A DNA stretch of 64,000 nucleotides from G963674835 sp963674835 (GTDB taxonomy: Bacteria > Planctomycetota > Planctomycetia > Pirellulales > Thermoguttaceae): positions 434,001-498,000 of the forward strand of contig CAXXKC010000001.1 in assembly GCA_963674835.2 (NCBI GenBank). The letters run 5' to 3'. The position numbers and the translations under genes are program-made. A model generated the notes under the pieces. The model saw only the letters and a list, made by a program, of their open reading frames with translations. It was not told the DNA's origin and ran no database searches. Shown in pieces: positions 8,729 through 17,400 of the stretch. Each line of letters begins with the position of its first letter. Within the stretch, counting starts at the first letter, position 1.

Positions 8729-9733
8729 CTACTGAGGCTGGGAGGGTGCCCAACGGGAACGGGCCGCGTTGTCGGCTTCGGAGGGGCGGCCGTCGTAGAC
8801 CCAGATGCGGTAGCGCAGTTCTAAAGGGTCGTGCTTGGTGATCGTGTAGCGCGTGCCGGACGTGGGGAAGGTCGGTTGGAGCCAGGAGAGATTGGGGTAC
8901 TGCACCCAATCGCCTGGGAACTCGGGGTTGTGAGGGCTTTGAAGCAGCGTGATGCCGACGATGCCGTTACCGCCCTGCGGGATGCCGCTGCGGTTGGCCC
9001 AGGCGCGGCGAAGGGCGGCGGTAGGCGGGTCGGTGAAGGTGGCGATCTGCGGGTCGGCCATGGGCGAGAAGCGGAGGTTGAGGCCGCCGTAGCTCTTGGT
9101 GCCGCGGCGAGCGACTTGGACGTCGTCGTCGATCGCCGTGAACTCGAAGTCGAGATCGATCGGGCGGCCGAGAGGCGTTTTGCAGCCGGCGCGGATGATG
9201 GCGATCTCGCGGACGATGGGCGTGCGGTCTTCCCATCGCCACTCGTTTTCGGCCACGATTTGCACGTAGTTGGCGCGCCGCTGGACGGCGATCTTGCCGG
9301 TCGGGCGAGAGAAGACGTGCTGCAGGGCATGGAGGTCGCCGCGGTGGCCCTGCCAGTCGACTTCGGGCCACGCCCAATAAATGCCACGATGGTGAGGATG
9401 CTCGGCGGGCCAATCGTCGGTGAGGACCTCGCCGTTGGGGCCGTAGAGCGGATGGATGTAGTCGGAGCGGGGAACGGCGTACTTCTGATTGGCCGGCGTG
9501 AAGCGGGTGCTGGCGTCGGCAGGCCGGGGAACGATTTGGTAGTGGTAGCGCAGGACGGGGACGCCGGAGTCGACGATTTCCAGTGTGCCACCGTCGTCGA
9601 GGGTGCGGATGGTGAGGGGGTTGGAGTCGGGGGCGTCGGTGGTCGCCTCGGCGGCGCGGGCGGGCGAGGCAAACGCGGTGGAGAGAAGGGCAAGGGTGAA
9701 GAGGGCGGGCGGAAGGTGCGGGTGATGGGACAT
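8729..9733 (-). CDS. Secreted DUF6807 (PmoA-like) family protein
   Basis: Protein of 334 residues with a clear signal peptide (hydrophobic stretch LPPALFTLALLSTAFA, cleavage near ARAAEA). The mature part has the family signature EHPHHRGIYWAWPEVDW (from about residue 110), with the paired histidines that give DUF6807 its characteristic motif, and a C-terminal WVYDG segment. DUF6807 proteins are annotated as methane oxygenase PmoA-like, but the family is widespread in Planctomycetes next to sugar oxidoreductases, and no methane-oxidation context exists here. It is the last gene of a minus-strand set with a Gfo/Idh/MocA oxidoreductase 26 bp upstream. The biochemical function is unknown; a role in carbohydrate processing is inferred from context. 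Confidence 0.82.
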   Translation of the reverse strand: MSHHPHLPPALFTLALLSTAFASPARAAEATTDAPDSNPLTIRTLDDGGTLEIVDSGVPVLRYHYQIVPRPADASTRFTPANQKYAVPRSDYIHPLYGPNGEVLTDDWPAEHPHHRGIYWAWPEVDWQGHRGDLHALQHVFSRPTGKIAVQRRANYVQIVAENEWRWEDRTPIVREIAIIRAGCKTPLGRPIDLDFEFTAIDDDVQVARRGTKSYGGLNLRFSPMADPQIATFTDPPTAALRRAWANRSGIPQGGNGIVGITLLQSPHNPEFPGDWVQYPNLSWLQPTFPTSGTRYTITKHDPLELRYRIWVYDGRPSEADNAARSRWAPSQPQ

Positions 9734-9759
9734 GGTTGGAGGCCCTCATGGATGGGCGG

Positions 9760-10866
9760 TTAGTCGTTCGGGTCTAACAAGGGGAGACGGACGGGGCGGT
9801 TGGTTTTGGCGGACTCGATGGCGGCGAAGGCGAGCTCGTGGGTTTTGATAGCGTCGTCTAAATTACAGTGTGACTGGCAGCCTTGATGGATGCAATCGAC
9901 GAGGTGATCGATCTCTGCCTGGAAAGGGTGATGGTCGACGTTGCTGGAGTCGGGGAGGATGGTGGGGATCTCGACCCAGCCGGTTTGGCCGGCGAATTTG
10001 TGGGACCAGACACGATTATCGAAGACGGAGCCGCGGTCGCCGAAGATGCGGATGGGGAAGGTGTAAGGCATGACGCACTCGGCATTGACCGATACCTTGC
10101 CGAGGACGCCGCCGTCGAACTTGACGAGGGCCATTTCGAGGCCATCGTACTCCATGGGCGGTGCGTTGTCGGTCCAGGTGTGGGACAGAGGGTTGTACTC
10201 GCGGGTGCTTCCCTTGCGGCGTCCGCCGGCCATGGCGAAGACTTCGACCGGCGTCGCGGCTTCGAACTGGCCGGGAGCGGCGAACCAGCGGAGGGCGTCG
10301 AGCGCGTGACAGCCACCGACGAGAAAGGCGCTGACGCCTTGGGCGAGGGTCCGGGCATCGTTCCAGCCGGACCACCAACTGCCGTTGTAGCTGAGGTAGT
10401 CGGTCTCGACGCAGTAGACGTCGCCCAGGGCGTTGTCGGCCATGAGCCGTTTGAGAATGGTGAAGAGAGGGCTCCAGCGGAGGTTGAAGCCGGTGACCGT
10501 TCGAACGCCGGCCTGACGGACAGCACGTCGCATGACGCGGAGTTCGTCGAGGCTGATGGCAAGGGGTTTTTCGATAAGCATGTGTTTGCCAGCCTCGGCG
10601 GTAGCGACGACCTGGCGGCAGTGGACGTGCTGGGGCGAGCAGATGGAGACCAGATCAACGCCGGGGTGGCGCAGGGCCTGGGTGAGGTCTTCGTAGAGGG
10701 CTGCGCCGGTGAGCTGGGCTTCGGCGGCTCGGCGGCGGGCCTGATCGAGGCGGCAATCGCAGATGGCGACCACGTCGGTGTGTGGATTGTGAAGACAGGC
10801 GGCGATGTGCTGGGTCGAGACCCAACCGGCGCCCACCACGAGAACGCCCAGTCGGTCGTGGTTCAT
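9760..10866 (-). CDS. Gfo/Idh/MocA family NAD(P)-dependent oxidoreductase
   Basis: Predicted cytoplasmic dehydrogenase of 368 residues. The N-terminal Rossmann fold starts LGVLVVGAGWVSTQHIAACL, followed by VDLVSICSPQHVHCRQVVATA and the EKPLAI motif, whose lysine is catalytic in the family. The C-terminal two-thirds is the GFO_IDH_MocA alpha/beta dimerisation domain (GFNLRWSPLF, GGCHALDALRWF). It has no twin-arginine signal, unlike many planctomycete paralogues. The start codon overlaps the stop of the preceding UroD-superfamily gene by four bases, indicating translational coupling. Substrates in this family are mostly sugars, inositols or amino sugars; none can be singled out here. Confidence 0.9.
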   Translation of the reverse strand: MNHDRLGVLVVGAGWVSTQHIAACLHNPHTDVVAICDCRLDQARRRAAEAQLTGAALYEDLTQALRHPGVDLVSICSPQHVHCRQVVATAEAGKHMLIEKPLAISLDELRVMRRAVRQAGVRTVTGFNLRWSPLFTILKRLMADNALGDVYCVETDYLSYNGSWWSGWNDARTLAQGVSAFLVGGCHALDALRWFAAPGQFEAATPVEVFAMAGGRRKGSTREYNPLSHTWTDNAPPMEYDGLEMALVKFDGGVLGKVSVNAECVMPYTFPIRIFGDRGSVFDNRVWSHKFAGQTGWVEIPTILPDSSNVDHHPFQAEIDHLVDCIHQGCQSHCNLDDAIKTHELAFAAIESAKTNRPVRLPLLDPND

Positions 10867-11981
10867 GCGGGTTTCTCCGTGAAAGAGGAAGACGCTTGGC
10901 CGGGAGGAGCGGCCTGACGGACGGTGTCGAACATGGCGTGCAGGTTGGCGGCCGGCGTGTCGGGGGCGAGGGTGCAGCCTGAGCTGACGACGAAACGGCG
11001 ACGCTGGTGGTGCGCGGCGGTTTGCAGCAACCGGAGGGTCGCGGCGCGGACCTGTTGGGGTGTTGACTGGGCGAGCAGGCCGACGGGATCGAGGTTACCC
11101 CAGATGGCGATCTCGGGCGGGAGAAGGCGGCAGGCATTGGACAGGTCGACCTGGTGGTCGAGTTCCAGGACGTCGGCCCCGGAAGCGGCCATGTCGGCGA
11201 GGATAGGGGTGGCGTTGCCGCAGATGTGCAGGGAGATTGGGACGGTGGTGTGGAGTTTCAGGCCGCGGATGACGCGTTGTTCGAAGGGCTGGACGACGTC
11301 GTGGTAGAGGCGGGGGTTGATTAGTCCTGCGGGCGAGTCGCCGCCGCTGAGCATGTCGGCACCGGCCTGGGCCAGGGCGGCACCGTAGGCGATCGCGTAG
11401 TCGGCGCAGCGGGCCATGAGGTCTTCGATCATCGTAGGCTGGTCGAGGAGCCGTGTCATGACGGGCTCGATGCCCATCAGGGCACAGGCGAGCGAAAAGG
11501 GGTACTGATCGAAGCAGCCGGCGATGAACACGTCGTCGCCGAGGGCTCGGCGCACGACACGGAGGGCCTCGAGTATCAGTGGCCAGCGGCCTTGCGAGGC
11601 GGGGTCGGGCGGCGGGATGCGGTTGATGTCGGCGGCGGTGCGCACGCACGGTTGGCCGGTGCCGGCCAGCGGCTGGTCGGGTGCCGGGAAGGCCACGGCA
11701 GCGCCCATCGCCTGGGCGTTGACCCAGGTGTCGGCGGAGATCCAGACGGCATCGGGGTGGAAGGTCTCGTAGTAGCGGAGGACGCAGTCGGCGAGGGTGC
11801 GCGGACTGAGCGTGTAGTCGCGCAAGGAAACCCCGGCCACGTGGGCGCAGTAGTGCACCGCCAAAGGGCCGCACGCGGCACGGGGAATCGGTTCGCCACG
11901 AAGTGCGCGATAGATCAACTCGCGGCGGGAGAGGCTGCTTGGTGAGGTTGGTGAGAGCGGTGCGGGCGGTTCCATGCTCAT
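10863..11981 (-). CDS. Uroporphyrinogen decarboxylase superfamily protein, methyltransferase-type
   Basis: Protein of 372 residues from the ATG at 11981 (MSMEPPAPLS); the open frame extends upstream to 12167 but that extension is low-complexity and reads through repeat-like DNA. It has the fold signature of the UroD/MtaA-MtbA superfamily: SRRELIYRALRGEPIPRAA at the N-terminus, MLSGGDSPAGLINPRLY, and a His-x-Cys zinc-type motif in SLHICGNATPIL with a later Cys in VVSSGCTLAPDTP. His-x-Cys plus a distal Cys is the zinc site of the methylcobamide:thiol methyltransferase branch, whereas true HemE lacks it. A corrinoid-linked or demethylating reaction is therefore possible but not shown. Its stop overlaps the start of the next oxidoreductase gene. 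Confidence 0.75.
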   Translation of the reverse strand: MSMEPPAPLSPTSPSSLSRRELIYRALRGEPIPRAACGPLAVHYCAHVAGVSLRDYTLSPRTLADCVLRYYETFHPDAVWISADTWVNAQAMGAAVAFPAPDQPLAGTGQPCVRTAADINRIPPPDPASQGRWPLILEALRVVRRALGDDVFIAGCFDQYPFSLACALMGIEPVMTRLLDQPTMIEDLMARCADYAIAYGAALAQAGADMLSGGDSPAGLINPRLYHDVVQPFEQRVIRGLKLHTTVPISLHICGNATPILADMAASGADVLELDHQVDLSNACRLLPPEIAIWGNLDPVGLLAQSTPQQVRAATLRLLQTAAHHQRRRFVVSSGCTLAPDTPAANLHAMFDTVRQAAPPGQASSSFTEKPA

Positions 11982-12288
11982 CAGATGCCTCGATCGGGAC
12001 GCGTGCGGGGTTGGTGTATCGGAGAGGTTAACCTGGCGGGCGCGGAAGGGCGATCTAGGTGATATTGTGATACAATATCGAACGTTGCGGGGCGGGGCTG
12101 GACGGGTGAGGGAAACATGAAAGGGGGAAGAGACACGGAAGGGGAAGGAGCGAGAGGAGGGAAACACGAAGACACGAAAGGGGGAAAGACACGAAAGAGG
12201 AAGGAGAAGGAGGTGTTTGTTGCATGGCGGGGGTGGATGGGATAGTGTGGAGGCGTTCGTTTCCGGGTCCTTGCGAGGAGATGCAACG
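11982..12288. other. Divergent spacer with purine-rich repeats
   Basis: No gene is visible. The stretch holds a perfect palindrome at 12061-12079 and a purine-rich tract (about 12105-12215) in which variants of GACACGAAAGGGG recur. The tract is low-complexity and irregular, not a CRISPR array. Confidence 0.6.
12061..12079. promoter_or_regulatory. 19-bp perfect palindrome, possible operator
   Basis: GATATTGTGATACAATATC has 8-base arms around a 3-base centre. It is AT-rich in a GC-rich background and sits 80 bp upstream of the UroD-superfamily start, between divergent genes, which suits a dimeric regulator. It could equally be a further dispersed repeat. Confidence 0.4.
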
Positions 12289-12987
12289 ATGAGATCGATG
12301 TCTGTGGTTGGCGTGGGGATGGCGGCGTTGATTGCGGTGGGGACGGTAGTGCACGGGGCGCAGCCGAAAGCAAAGCGGGCGAAGGCACCGCCTCCGGCAT
12401 ATGCGAAGGCGAAGGAAGATCCGGCGCTGCCGCGGGTGCTGCTGATTGGGGATTCGATTTCGATCGGCTACACGATCCCGGTGCGTGAGGCCTTGGCCGG
12501 CAAGGCGAATGTGCAGCGTCCGGCGACGAACTGCGGTCCGACGATCAGTGGGCTGAAGGGATTGGACAAGTGGCTGGGCGACGAGCACTGGGACGTGATC
12601 CACTTCAACTGGGGATTGCATGATCTGAAGCGCATGGGCGACGGGAAGCATCAGGTGCCGCCGGACGAGTATGAGAAGAATCTGCGCGAATTGGTGGGCC
12701 GGCTGAAGAAGACGGGGGCGACGCTGGTGTGGTGCAGCACAACGCCCGTGCCGGATCGTTCCAGTCCGCCGCGATCGAACGACGACGTGGTGGCCTATAA
12801 CAAGGTGGCCAAGAAGATCATGGAAGAGAACGGGATCCAGATCGACGACCTGTACGCGTTCACGTTGCCGAAGGTGAAGGAGGTCCAGATTCCCGACAAC
12901 GTTCACTTCACGAAGGATGGATATGGGGTGCTTGCCGGGCAGGTAGCGGGTTCGATTGAGAAGGCGCTGGCGAGTCGGAAGAAGTGA
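12289..12987 (+). CDS. Secreted SGNH/GDSL-type hydrolase
   Basis: Predicted periplasmic or secreted esterase of 232 residues. The ATG at 12289 follows a GCGAGGAG ribosome-binding site and begins a signal peptide (MSVVGVGMAALIAVGTVVHGAQ). The mature part has block I in LLIGDSISIGY (Gly-Asp-Ser, nucleophile Ser), the block III Asn in HFNWGLHDL, and block V in DNVHFTKDGY, where Asp and His complete the catalytic set. Such enzymes in planctomycetes often deacetylate polysaccharides, but nothing here fixes the substrate. A frame extension to 12217 has no ribosome-binding site and breaks the signal peptide logic. It lies just upstream of an IS5-type element. Confidence 0.87.
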   Translation: MRSMSVVGVGMAALIAVGTVVHGAQPKAKRAKAPPPAYAKAKEDPALPRVLLIGDSISIGYTIPVREALAGKANVQRPATNCGPTISGLKGLDKWLGDEHWDVIHFNWGLHDLKRMGDGKHQVPPDEYEKNLRELVGRLKKTGATLVWCSTTPVPDRSSPPRSNDDVVAYNKVAKKIMEENGIQIDDLYAFTLPKVKEVQIPDNVHFTKDGYGVLAGQVAGSIEKALASRKK

Positions 12988-13121
12988 TGGGGGGTGAATT
13001 GCGAATGACGAATGACGAATGACTAGAAGTGGTTTCGAATGACAGCGTTGCCAGCAGTGGACAAACGCCGTAAGACAGAGTGTGGATTCATATAATGGGT
13101 TATGGGAAGGAGGATTTTTCC

Positions 13122-13930
13122 ATGACCCGACAACGAAGCGAACTTACCGATGCACAATGGGCCAAGATTGCCCCATTGATTCCCGAACCTAAACCGAACC
13201 CCAACGGCGGACCTTGGCCGATTGCCAATCGCCCGTGCTTTGAAGGCATCCTCTGGGTGCTGCGAAGTGGGGCGCGATGGAAGGACCTGCCGAAACGGAG
13301 ATTTCCATCGGCCAGTACGTGTTGGCGACGGCTACGGGATTGGGAAAGAACGGGCATCTGGCTGAAAGTATGGCGGACCTTTCTCGCCGAGTTGGACGAG
13401 CAAGGCCGCTTGAAGTGGGAGGAGACTTTTGCAGACGGCACGTTTTCCCCGGCAAAAAAGGGGGCGCGTGCGTCGGCAAGACCAAACGTGGAAAGGGTAC
13501 GAAGCTTATGGTGGTGGCAGACGGCGAGGGTGTTCCTCTGGGAGTGTACCTTGCCTCGGCCACACCAAATGAAGTCACGCTCATTGAAACCACGCTTGAA
13601 CAAGTGGCCGTCCCGCGGAAAGGGCGAGGCCGCCCACGCAAGAATCCCCCACGGCTGATTTACGACAAGGCCGCTGATTCCGATCCTTTGCGGGACCGAT
13701 TGGCGAAACGAGGAATCGACCTGATTTGCCCGCATCGGGCAAATCGCAAGAAACCAAAACGACAGGATGGACGGAAGCTGCGACGCTACAAACGCCGCTG
13801 GAAAATCGAACGCTCGATCGCCTGGATCGGCGATTTCCGGCGATTGGTCGTGCGTTACGAGCGGCAGATTACGATGTTTTACGCTTTCGTCCATGTCGCC
13901 TGCCTGTTGATAGCACTCAGACAGTTGTGA
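13122..13930 (+). CDS. IS5-family transposase, two frames joined by -1 frameshift
   Basis: DDE transposase in two overlapping frames. The first frame (13122-13658) starts at an ATG preceded by GGGAAGGAGG and opens MTRQRSELTDAQWAKIAPLI, the DUF4096-type N-terminus. The second frame (open 13277-13930) supplies GKTKRGKGTKLMVVADGEGV and the rest of the catalytic domain. A -1 slip at the A6G run at 13454-13460 joins them into about 269 residues reading SPAKKGGACVGKTKRGKG, which matches the family without a gap. Catalytic candidates are Asp in FADGTF (first frame), Asp in LIYDKAADS and Glu in RRWKIERSIAW (second frame). The intact slippery site argues for programmed frameshifting rather than decay. 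Confidence 0.88.
13454..13460 (+). promoter_or_regulatory. Programmed -1 ribosomal frameshift slippery site
   Basis: The heptamer A AAA AAG is in the X XXY YYZ register of the first transposase frame (GCA AAA AAG). Slipping by -1 reads AAA AAA GGG and enters the second frame exactly where the family alignment continues. GGGGGCGCG directly follows. Confidence 0.8.
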
Positions 13931-13988
13931 AACCACTTCTAAGGACTAATGGGCCTTCGGCTCCAAACCTTCGCGAGGCGTGATTCCG

Positions 13989-16106
13989 ATGAAAGACGGC
14001 TTCCGGTGTTTTTATTTTCTGGCGGCTTGTTCGGCAGTGCTGGCGGGCAGTCTTGTGACGTGCGGGCTTGCAGCCGAGGTGGCCGCAGACAATGGGGCAC
14101 GGCGATGGACGTTGAACACTGCGGACACGAAACTGGTCCTCGGCGTCGGCAGCGACGAGTCGTTGTGCATCCAGGAGCTTTGCGGCCCAGACGGCTGGAA
14201 CTGGACGGCGGCTCCCTCGCCCATCCCCTTGATTGGCCGGATCGACGTGGCAGGGAGCCGGATCGCGCCGAAATGGCACTACCGGGACGCGGCGTTGGAG
14301 AAGGAGGACGGCACGAAGGTGATCATCACATTTACCAACGCCGACCCCGCGATGGAACTGAAGTCCATCTGGCACGCCCAACAAGGACCGGGTCCGGTGC
14401 ACCATGCGATGTTCATCATCAACAAGTCCGGCAAGCCCGTGACGATCTATGAGCAGGAGAGCCTCGACGTTCATGTGGCAGGTCCGGGAAAAGACGCGAG
14501 CGTATGGTATATCAAGAACGATGCGAGCGTTCCCGACAAGACGGGTGTCTACCACGAGCCGTTGGCGAACGGCTATCGGAAGGTGCTCTCGATCGCTGAG
14601 GGGGACGGCAACTTCATCCCGTTCGCCGTCGTGGATGCCGGCGGCGCCCAGGGCATGTACGTCGGGTGGGAATGGAGTATCGGCCGCATCGCGATCGCCT
14701 GCGACGGCGCGTCCGGCGTCGCCTCGATCCAGGTGGGTAACGGTGACCAATTCAAAACCGATTTGGCCGACGGCGAGACCTTCGAGGTTCCGCCGGGGTT
14801 CATCGGCGCGTACAAGGGCGACCTGGACGATGCGGCCAACAGCTTGCACAAGTATCTATTCAATTACTGTGTGCCCGCGGTCTTGAGGAACGACCCGACG
14901 TATCCCAAGGTGGAATGGAACGCTTTCGCCGCGACGGGCCAGGGGCAGGGAAGCTGGCAGCCCACGGAGACGAAGTATTATCCGCTGATCGACGACATCG
15001 CTCCGTTGGGATTTGAGGAGGTCGTGATCGACGTCAATTGGTGGGACGGGGACCAGACGCACCGGCCACACCCGCCCGTCGGTCACAAGAAGTTCTGGCC
15101 CAAGGGGATGCTGGCCGCGTGCGAGTACGCTCATGAGCACGGGATGCGGTTCGGGTTGTACTGGAACTGCAACCCGCCGATGACCACCATCGAGGGCATG
15201 CAACACCGGAAGGACGACTTCAAGGCACTCCGCGATCGATTCCAGATCGACTTCTACCGCACCGACGGCACGGCCGGCTCGGTGCTGCAGACCGGCGGCT
15301 TCGGCCCGAAGTGCCGTGCACACTACGCAGAAGACGTAGGTTATTGGCAGACGAAAGGGTTCTACGAGGTGGCCGACTGGCTGCAGGCGAATGTGCCGAA
15401 CTTCAACTACGAGAACTGCTCCAACGGCGGCAGCATCAAGGACTACGGCGTGATGCGGCGCGCCATTCGGATCCAGGACCAGGACCGGTACTATCCGATC
15501 GACGCACGCCAGGCGTTCTACGATTCGTCCTACGCGCTGCACCCGATGCAGCTTTCCACCCTGTCGGGCTCCTGGTCCCAGTGGCAGGCGTCGGGCTCTG
15601 TCTACGAGTTCCGCTCGGCGTCGCTGGGTGCGCCCTACTGGCATCCAGACGCGCCGAACGGCGGGAACGGCGGCCCGAAATGGTCTGCGGCGCAGAGGGG
15701 GGCGATCAAGCGTGCAGTGAATACCTACAAGACGAAGATCCGTCCGCTGGTGCGGAAGGGCAACATCTACCACATCCTCCCGCGCCCGGATGACAAGGTC
15801 TGGGACGGCATCGAGTACTTCGATCCCGAGACGAAGAAAGGCGCGGTCTATGTGTTCAGGCCTGACAGCCCGAAAGGGGCCGAGACCATCAAGCTCAAGG
15901 GGCTGGACGCGAAGGCCACCTACTGGGTCTGGTGCGAGGACAGCTCCATCGCGCCATCAGAGAAGGGCGGGGAGGATCTCATGATGCGGGGCTTCGAGAT
16001 GCGCCTGCCGACACCCTTTTCGAGCGACATCGTTTTCCTCCAGGACGTGACGCTGGGCAAGCCGGCCGAGGTTGAGCGTGAGGGAGCGCAAGCGGGCCGA
16101 CAGTAA
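13989..16106 (+). CDS. Secreted GH36-like alpha-galactosidase (melibiase family)
   Basis: Predicted exported glycosidase of 705 residues from the ATG at 13989 (a GTG at 13980 is an alternative). The signal peptide is FLAACSAVLAGSLVTCGLAA. Residues up to about 300 form the N-terminal beta-supersandwich; the catalytic barrel follows with VVIDVNWWDGDQ, RFGLYWNCNPP and the proposed nucleophile Asp426 in DFYRTDGTAG. The region FNYENCSNGGSIKDYG occupies the place of the usual Cys-Ser-Gly-Gly loop, but with Asn-Gly-Gly, so this is a divergent branch. The C-terminal beta domain starts near GNIYHILPRP. Galactose specificity is inferred from the family only. It follows the IS5-type element by 49 bp, so its original promoter may have been displaced. 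Confidence 0.78.
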   Translation: MKDGFRCFYFLAACSAVLAGSLVTCGLAAEVAADNGARRWTLNTADTKLVLGVGSDESLCIQELCGPDGWNWTAAPSPIPLIGRIDVAGSRIAPKWHYRDAALEKEDGTKVIITFTNADPAMELKSIWHAQQGPGPVHHAMFIINKSGKPVTIYEQESLDVHVAGPGKDASVWYIKNDASVPDKTGVYHEPLANGYRKVLSIAEGDGNFIPFAVVDAGGAQGMYVGWEWSIGRIAIACDGASGVASIQVGNGDQFKTDLADGETFEVPPGFIGAYKGDLDDAANSLHKYLFNYCVPAVLRNDPTYPKVEWNAFAATGQGQGSWQPTETKYYPLIDDIAPLGFEEVVIDVNWWDGDQTHRPHPPVGHKKFWPKGMLAACEYAHEHGMRFGLYWNCNPPMTTIEGMQHRKDDFKALRDRFQIDFYRTDGTAGSVLQTGGFGPKCRAHYAEDVGYWQTKGFYEVADWLQANVPNFNYENCSNGGSIKDYGVMRRAIRIQDQDRYYPIDARQAFYDSSYALHPMQLSTLSGSWSQWQASGSVYEFRSASLGAPYWHPDAPNGGNGGPKWSAAQRGAIKRAVNTYKTKIRPLVRKGNIYHILPRPDDKVWDGIEYFDPETKKGAVYVFRPDSPKGAETIKLKGLDAKATYWVWCEDSSIAPSEKGGEDLMMRGFEMRLPTPFSSDIVFLQDVTLGKPAEVEREGAQAGRQ

Positions 16107-16159
16107 CGAGTGGGACCGACGGCCGGTTCAACGCCGGGCGATAATCAGTGGGTGCGATT

Positions 16160-16316
16160 GGCTGCGAGCGGGTAGCCGTAGGCGGGTTCGGGGACTACTG
16201 ATGCCGGCGCAGCCAACGATCGCGTTTCAGCCCGAATACCAGCCGAGACGGCTGGAATCCGGGGCGCCGGTTGCCGTCCGACGCGCATTGGCAATGCAGG
16301 ACTCAACTGGGGATGG
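16160..16316. repeat. Dispersed ~120-bp repeat, copy A
   Basis: The best-conserved part, 16196-16316, starts near CTACTGATGCCGGCGCAGCC and ends at GCAATGCAGGACTCAACTGG. It contains two internal inverted repeats, CAGCCG/CGGCTG and GCATTG-G-CAATGC. Weaker similarity to the copy at 37976 extends leftward to about 16160 (GGGTAGC). It lies between the convergent 3' ends of the GH36 and radical SAM genes. Confidence 0.82.
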
Positions 16317-17400
16317 GGTCTTGGCCGGGGGTGTAGGTGCAGTCGGGTTCGGCTTCGAGGGGGTCGCCGGTGACGGCGTAGGCGCGAGCGCGGCTGCCGC
16401 CGCAGACGTAGCGATATTCGCAGGCGCCGCAGATGCCTTTGAAACGGTCGGGATCGCGCAGGGCCAGGAACGTGGGATGGTGCTGGTAGGCGTCGACCAC
16501 GGAGTTTTGTGGGAAGCGGCCGCAGTTCAGGGGTAGGAAGCCGGCGGGATAGATCTCGCCCGTGTGGCTGACGAACATGACCCCCTTGCCATCGGTGACG
16601 CCCAAGGGAGCGCGGTGCATGCGCGGGCGCGACCCGTCGGCGGCGCGGGGGCCGGCCAAGGGGTGCCCACCGTGGCGAAGGACCCAGCGGCGATAGTGCG
16701 GGGCCTCGGTGGTCTTGACAGCGTAGGGCTGGTTCTGGGCATGGTGCCAGAGGCGCTCGAAGGCGATCTCGTATTGCTCGGGCGCGATGCGCTGCTCTTC
16801 GATGCCGCGGCCGACGGGGACGAGGAAGAAGACGGACCACATGGCGATTGCCTGGCTGGAGAGCAACTCGGCGATGCGGTCGATCTGGTCGAAGTTGCGG
16901 CGCGTGATCGTGGTGTTGATCTGGACGGGGAACTGGAGGTCGCGGGCGTCGGCGAGCATGCGGAGGGTGCGCTCGAAGCTGCCTTCCCAGCCGCGAAAGG
17001 CGTCGTGAGTGGCGGCATCGGCGCCGTCGAGGCTGATGCCCAGGGCGCGGACGCCAGCCTGGTGCGCTTGTTGGAAAGCGTCGCGCGTGGCCAGGGGGGT
17101 GGCCGAGGGGGTGAGGGCCACGTGCATGTCGTGGGCGGCGGCGTGGCGGATGAGGTCGAACAGATCGGCGCGCTTGAGTGGATCGCCGCCGGTCATGACG
17201 ATCATGGGTCGGCGGGGAAAGGTGGACACCTGGTCGATCAGGGCGAGGGCCTGGCGTGTGGTCAGTTCGTTGGGGTCGGCGTTTTCCTGGGCACACGCGC
17301 GGCAGTGTTTGCAGACGAGGTCGCACGCTTGCGTGACCTCGTAGTAGAACATCAAGGGGGCGCGGGCGAAATCGTCGGTGGTGTATTCGGCGTGGTGCAT
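16303..17400 (-). CDS. Radical SAM/SPASM domain protein
   Basis: Iron-sulfur enzyme of 365 residues. The radical SAM cluster motif is CDLVCKHC (C26, C30, C33; Cys-x3-Cys-x2-Cys), followed by the SAM-binding TGGDPLKRADLFDLI. The C-terminal SPASM-type region has cysteines in LNCGRF, GICGACEYRYVCGG and EPDCTY for auxiliary clusters. The sequence around CKHCRACAQ and GGDPL recalls the NirJ/AhbD and BA_1875 (TIGR04053) groups, which act on haem precursors or peptides. No haem d1 genes or small precursor peptide were recognised nearby. The last codons run into dispersed repeat copy A, so the final residues (CTYTPGQDPIPS) may not be ancestral. Confidence 0.85.
   Translation of the reverse strand: MHHAEYTTDDFARAPLMFYYEVTQACDLVCKHCRACAQENADPNELTTRQALALIDQVSTFPRRPMIVMTGGDPLKRADLFDLIRHAAAHDMHVALTPSATPLATRDAFQQAHQAGVRALGISLDGADAATHDAFRGWEGSFERTLRMLADARDLQFPVQINTTITRRNFDQIDRIAELLSSQAIAMWSVFFLVPVGRGIEEQRIAPEQYEIAFERLWHHAQNQPYAVKTTEAPHYRRWVLRHGGHPLAGPRAADGSRPRMHRAPLGVTDGKGVMFVSHTGEIYPAGFLPLNCGRFPQNSVVDAYQHHPTFLALRDPDRFKGICGACEYRYVCGGSRARAYAVTGDPLEAEPDCTYTPGQDPIPS

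Larger units (their letters stand above)
13026..13939 (+). mobile_element. IS5-family insertion sequence (IS427-like group)
   Basis: A 914-bp element whose ends are inverted copies: GAAGTGGTTTC at 13026 and GAAACCACTTC ending at 13939. TA at 13024-13025 and 13940-13941 fits a TA target duplication, usual for this group. It carries one transposase in two overlapping frames. Just left of it the short unit CGAATGA is repeated in tandem. It separates the SGNH hydrolase from the GH36 gene without breaking either. Confidence 0.88.

Noticed and set aside
8729..9733. Methane oxygenase function for the DUF6807 gene
   Set aside because: The PmoA-like family label is a domain name; no monooxygenase subunits or methane-oxidation genes are nearby and the protein has a signal peptide.
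11982..12167. N-terminal extension of the UroD-superfamily protein
   Set aside because: The extension is Ser/Pro/Arg-rich, crosses the 19-bp palindrome, and has no match to the family start. The ATG at 11981 gives a normal N-terminus.
12105..12215. Purine-rich GACACGAAAGGGG-like repeats as a CRISPR or regulatory array
   Set aside because: Units vary in length and spacing with no unique spacers; this looks like low-complexity expansion.
16145..17326. Minus-strand 393-codon frame overlapping the radical SAM gene
   Set aside because: It is Arg/Pro-rich and out of frame with the radical SAM protein, whose motifs are intact in the other frame. Its N-terminal end is only the antisense or repeat A.
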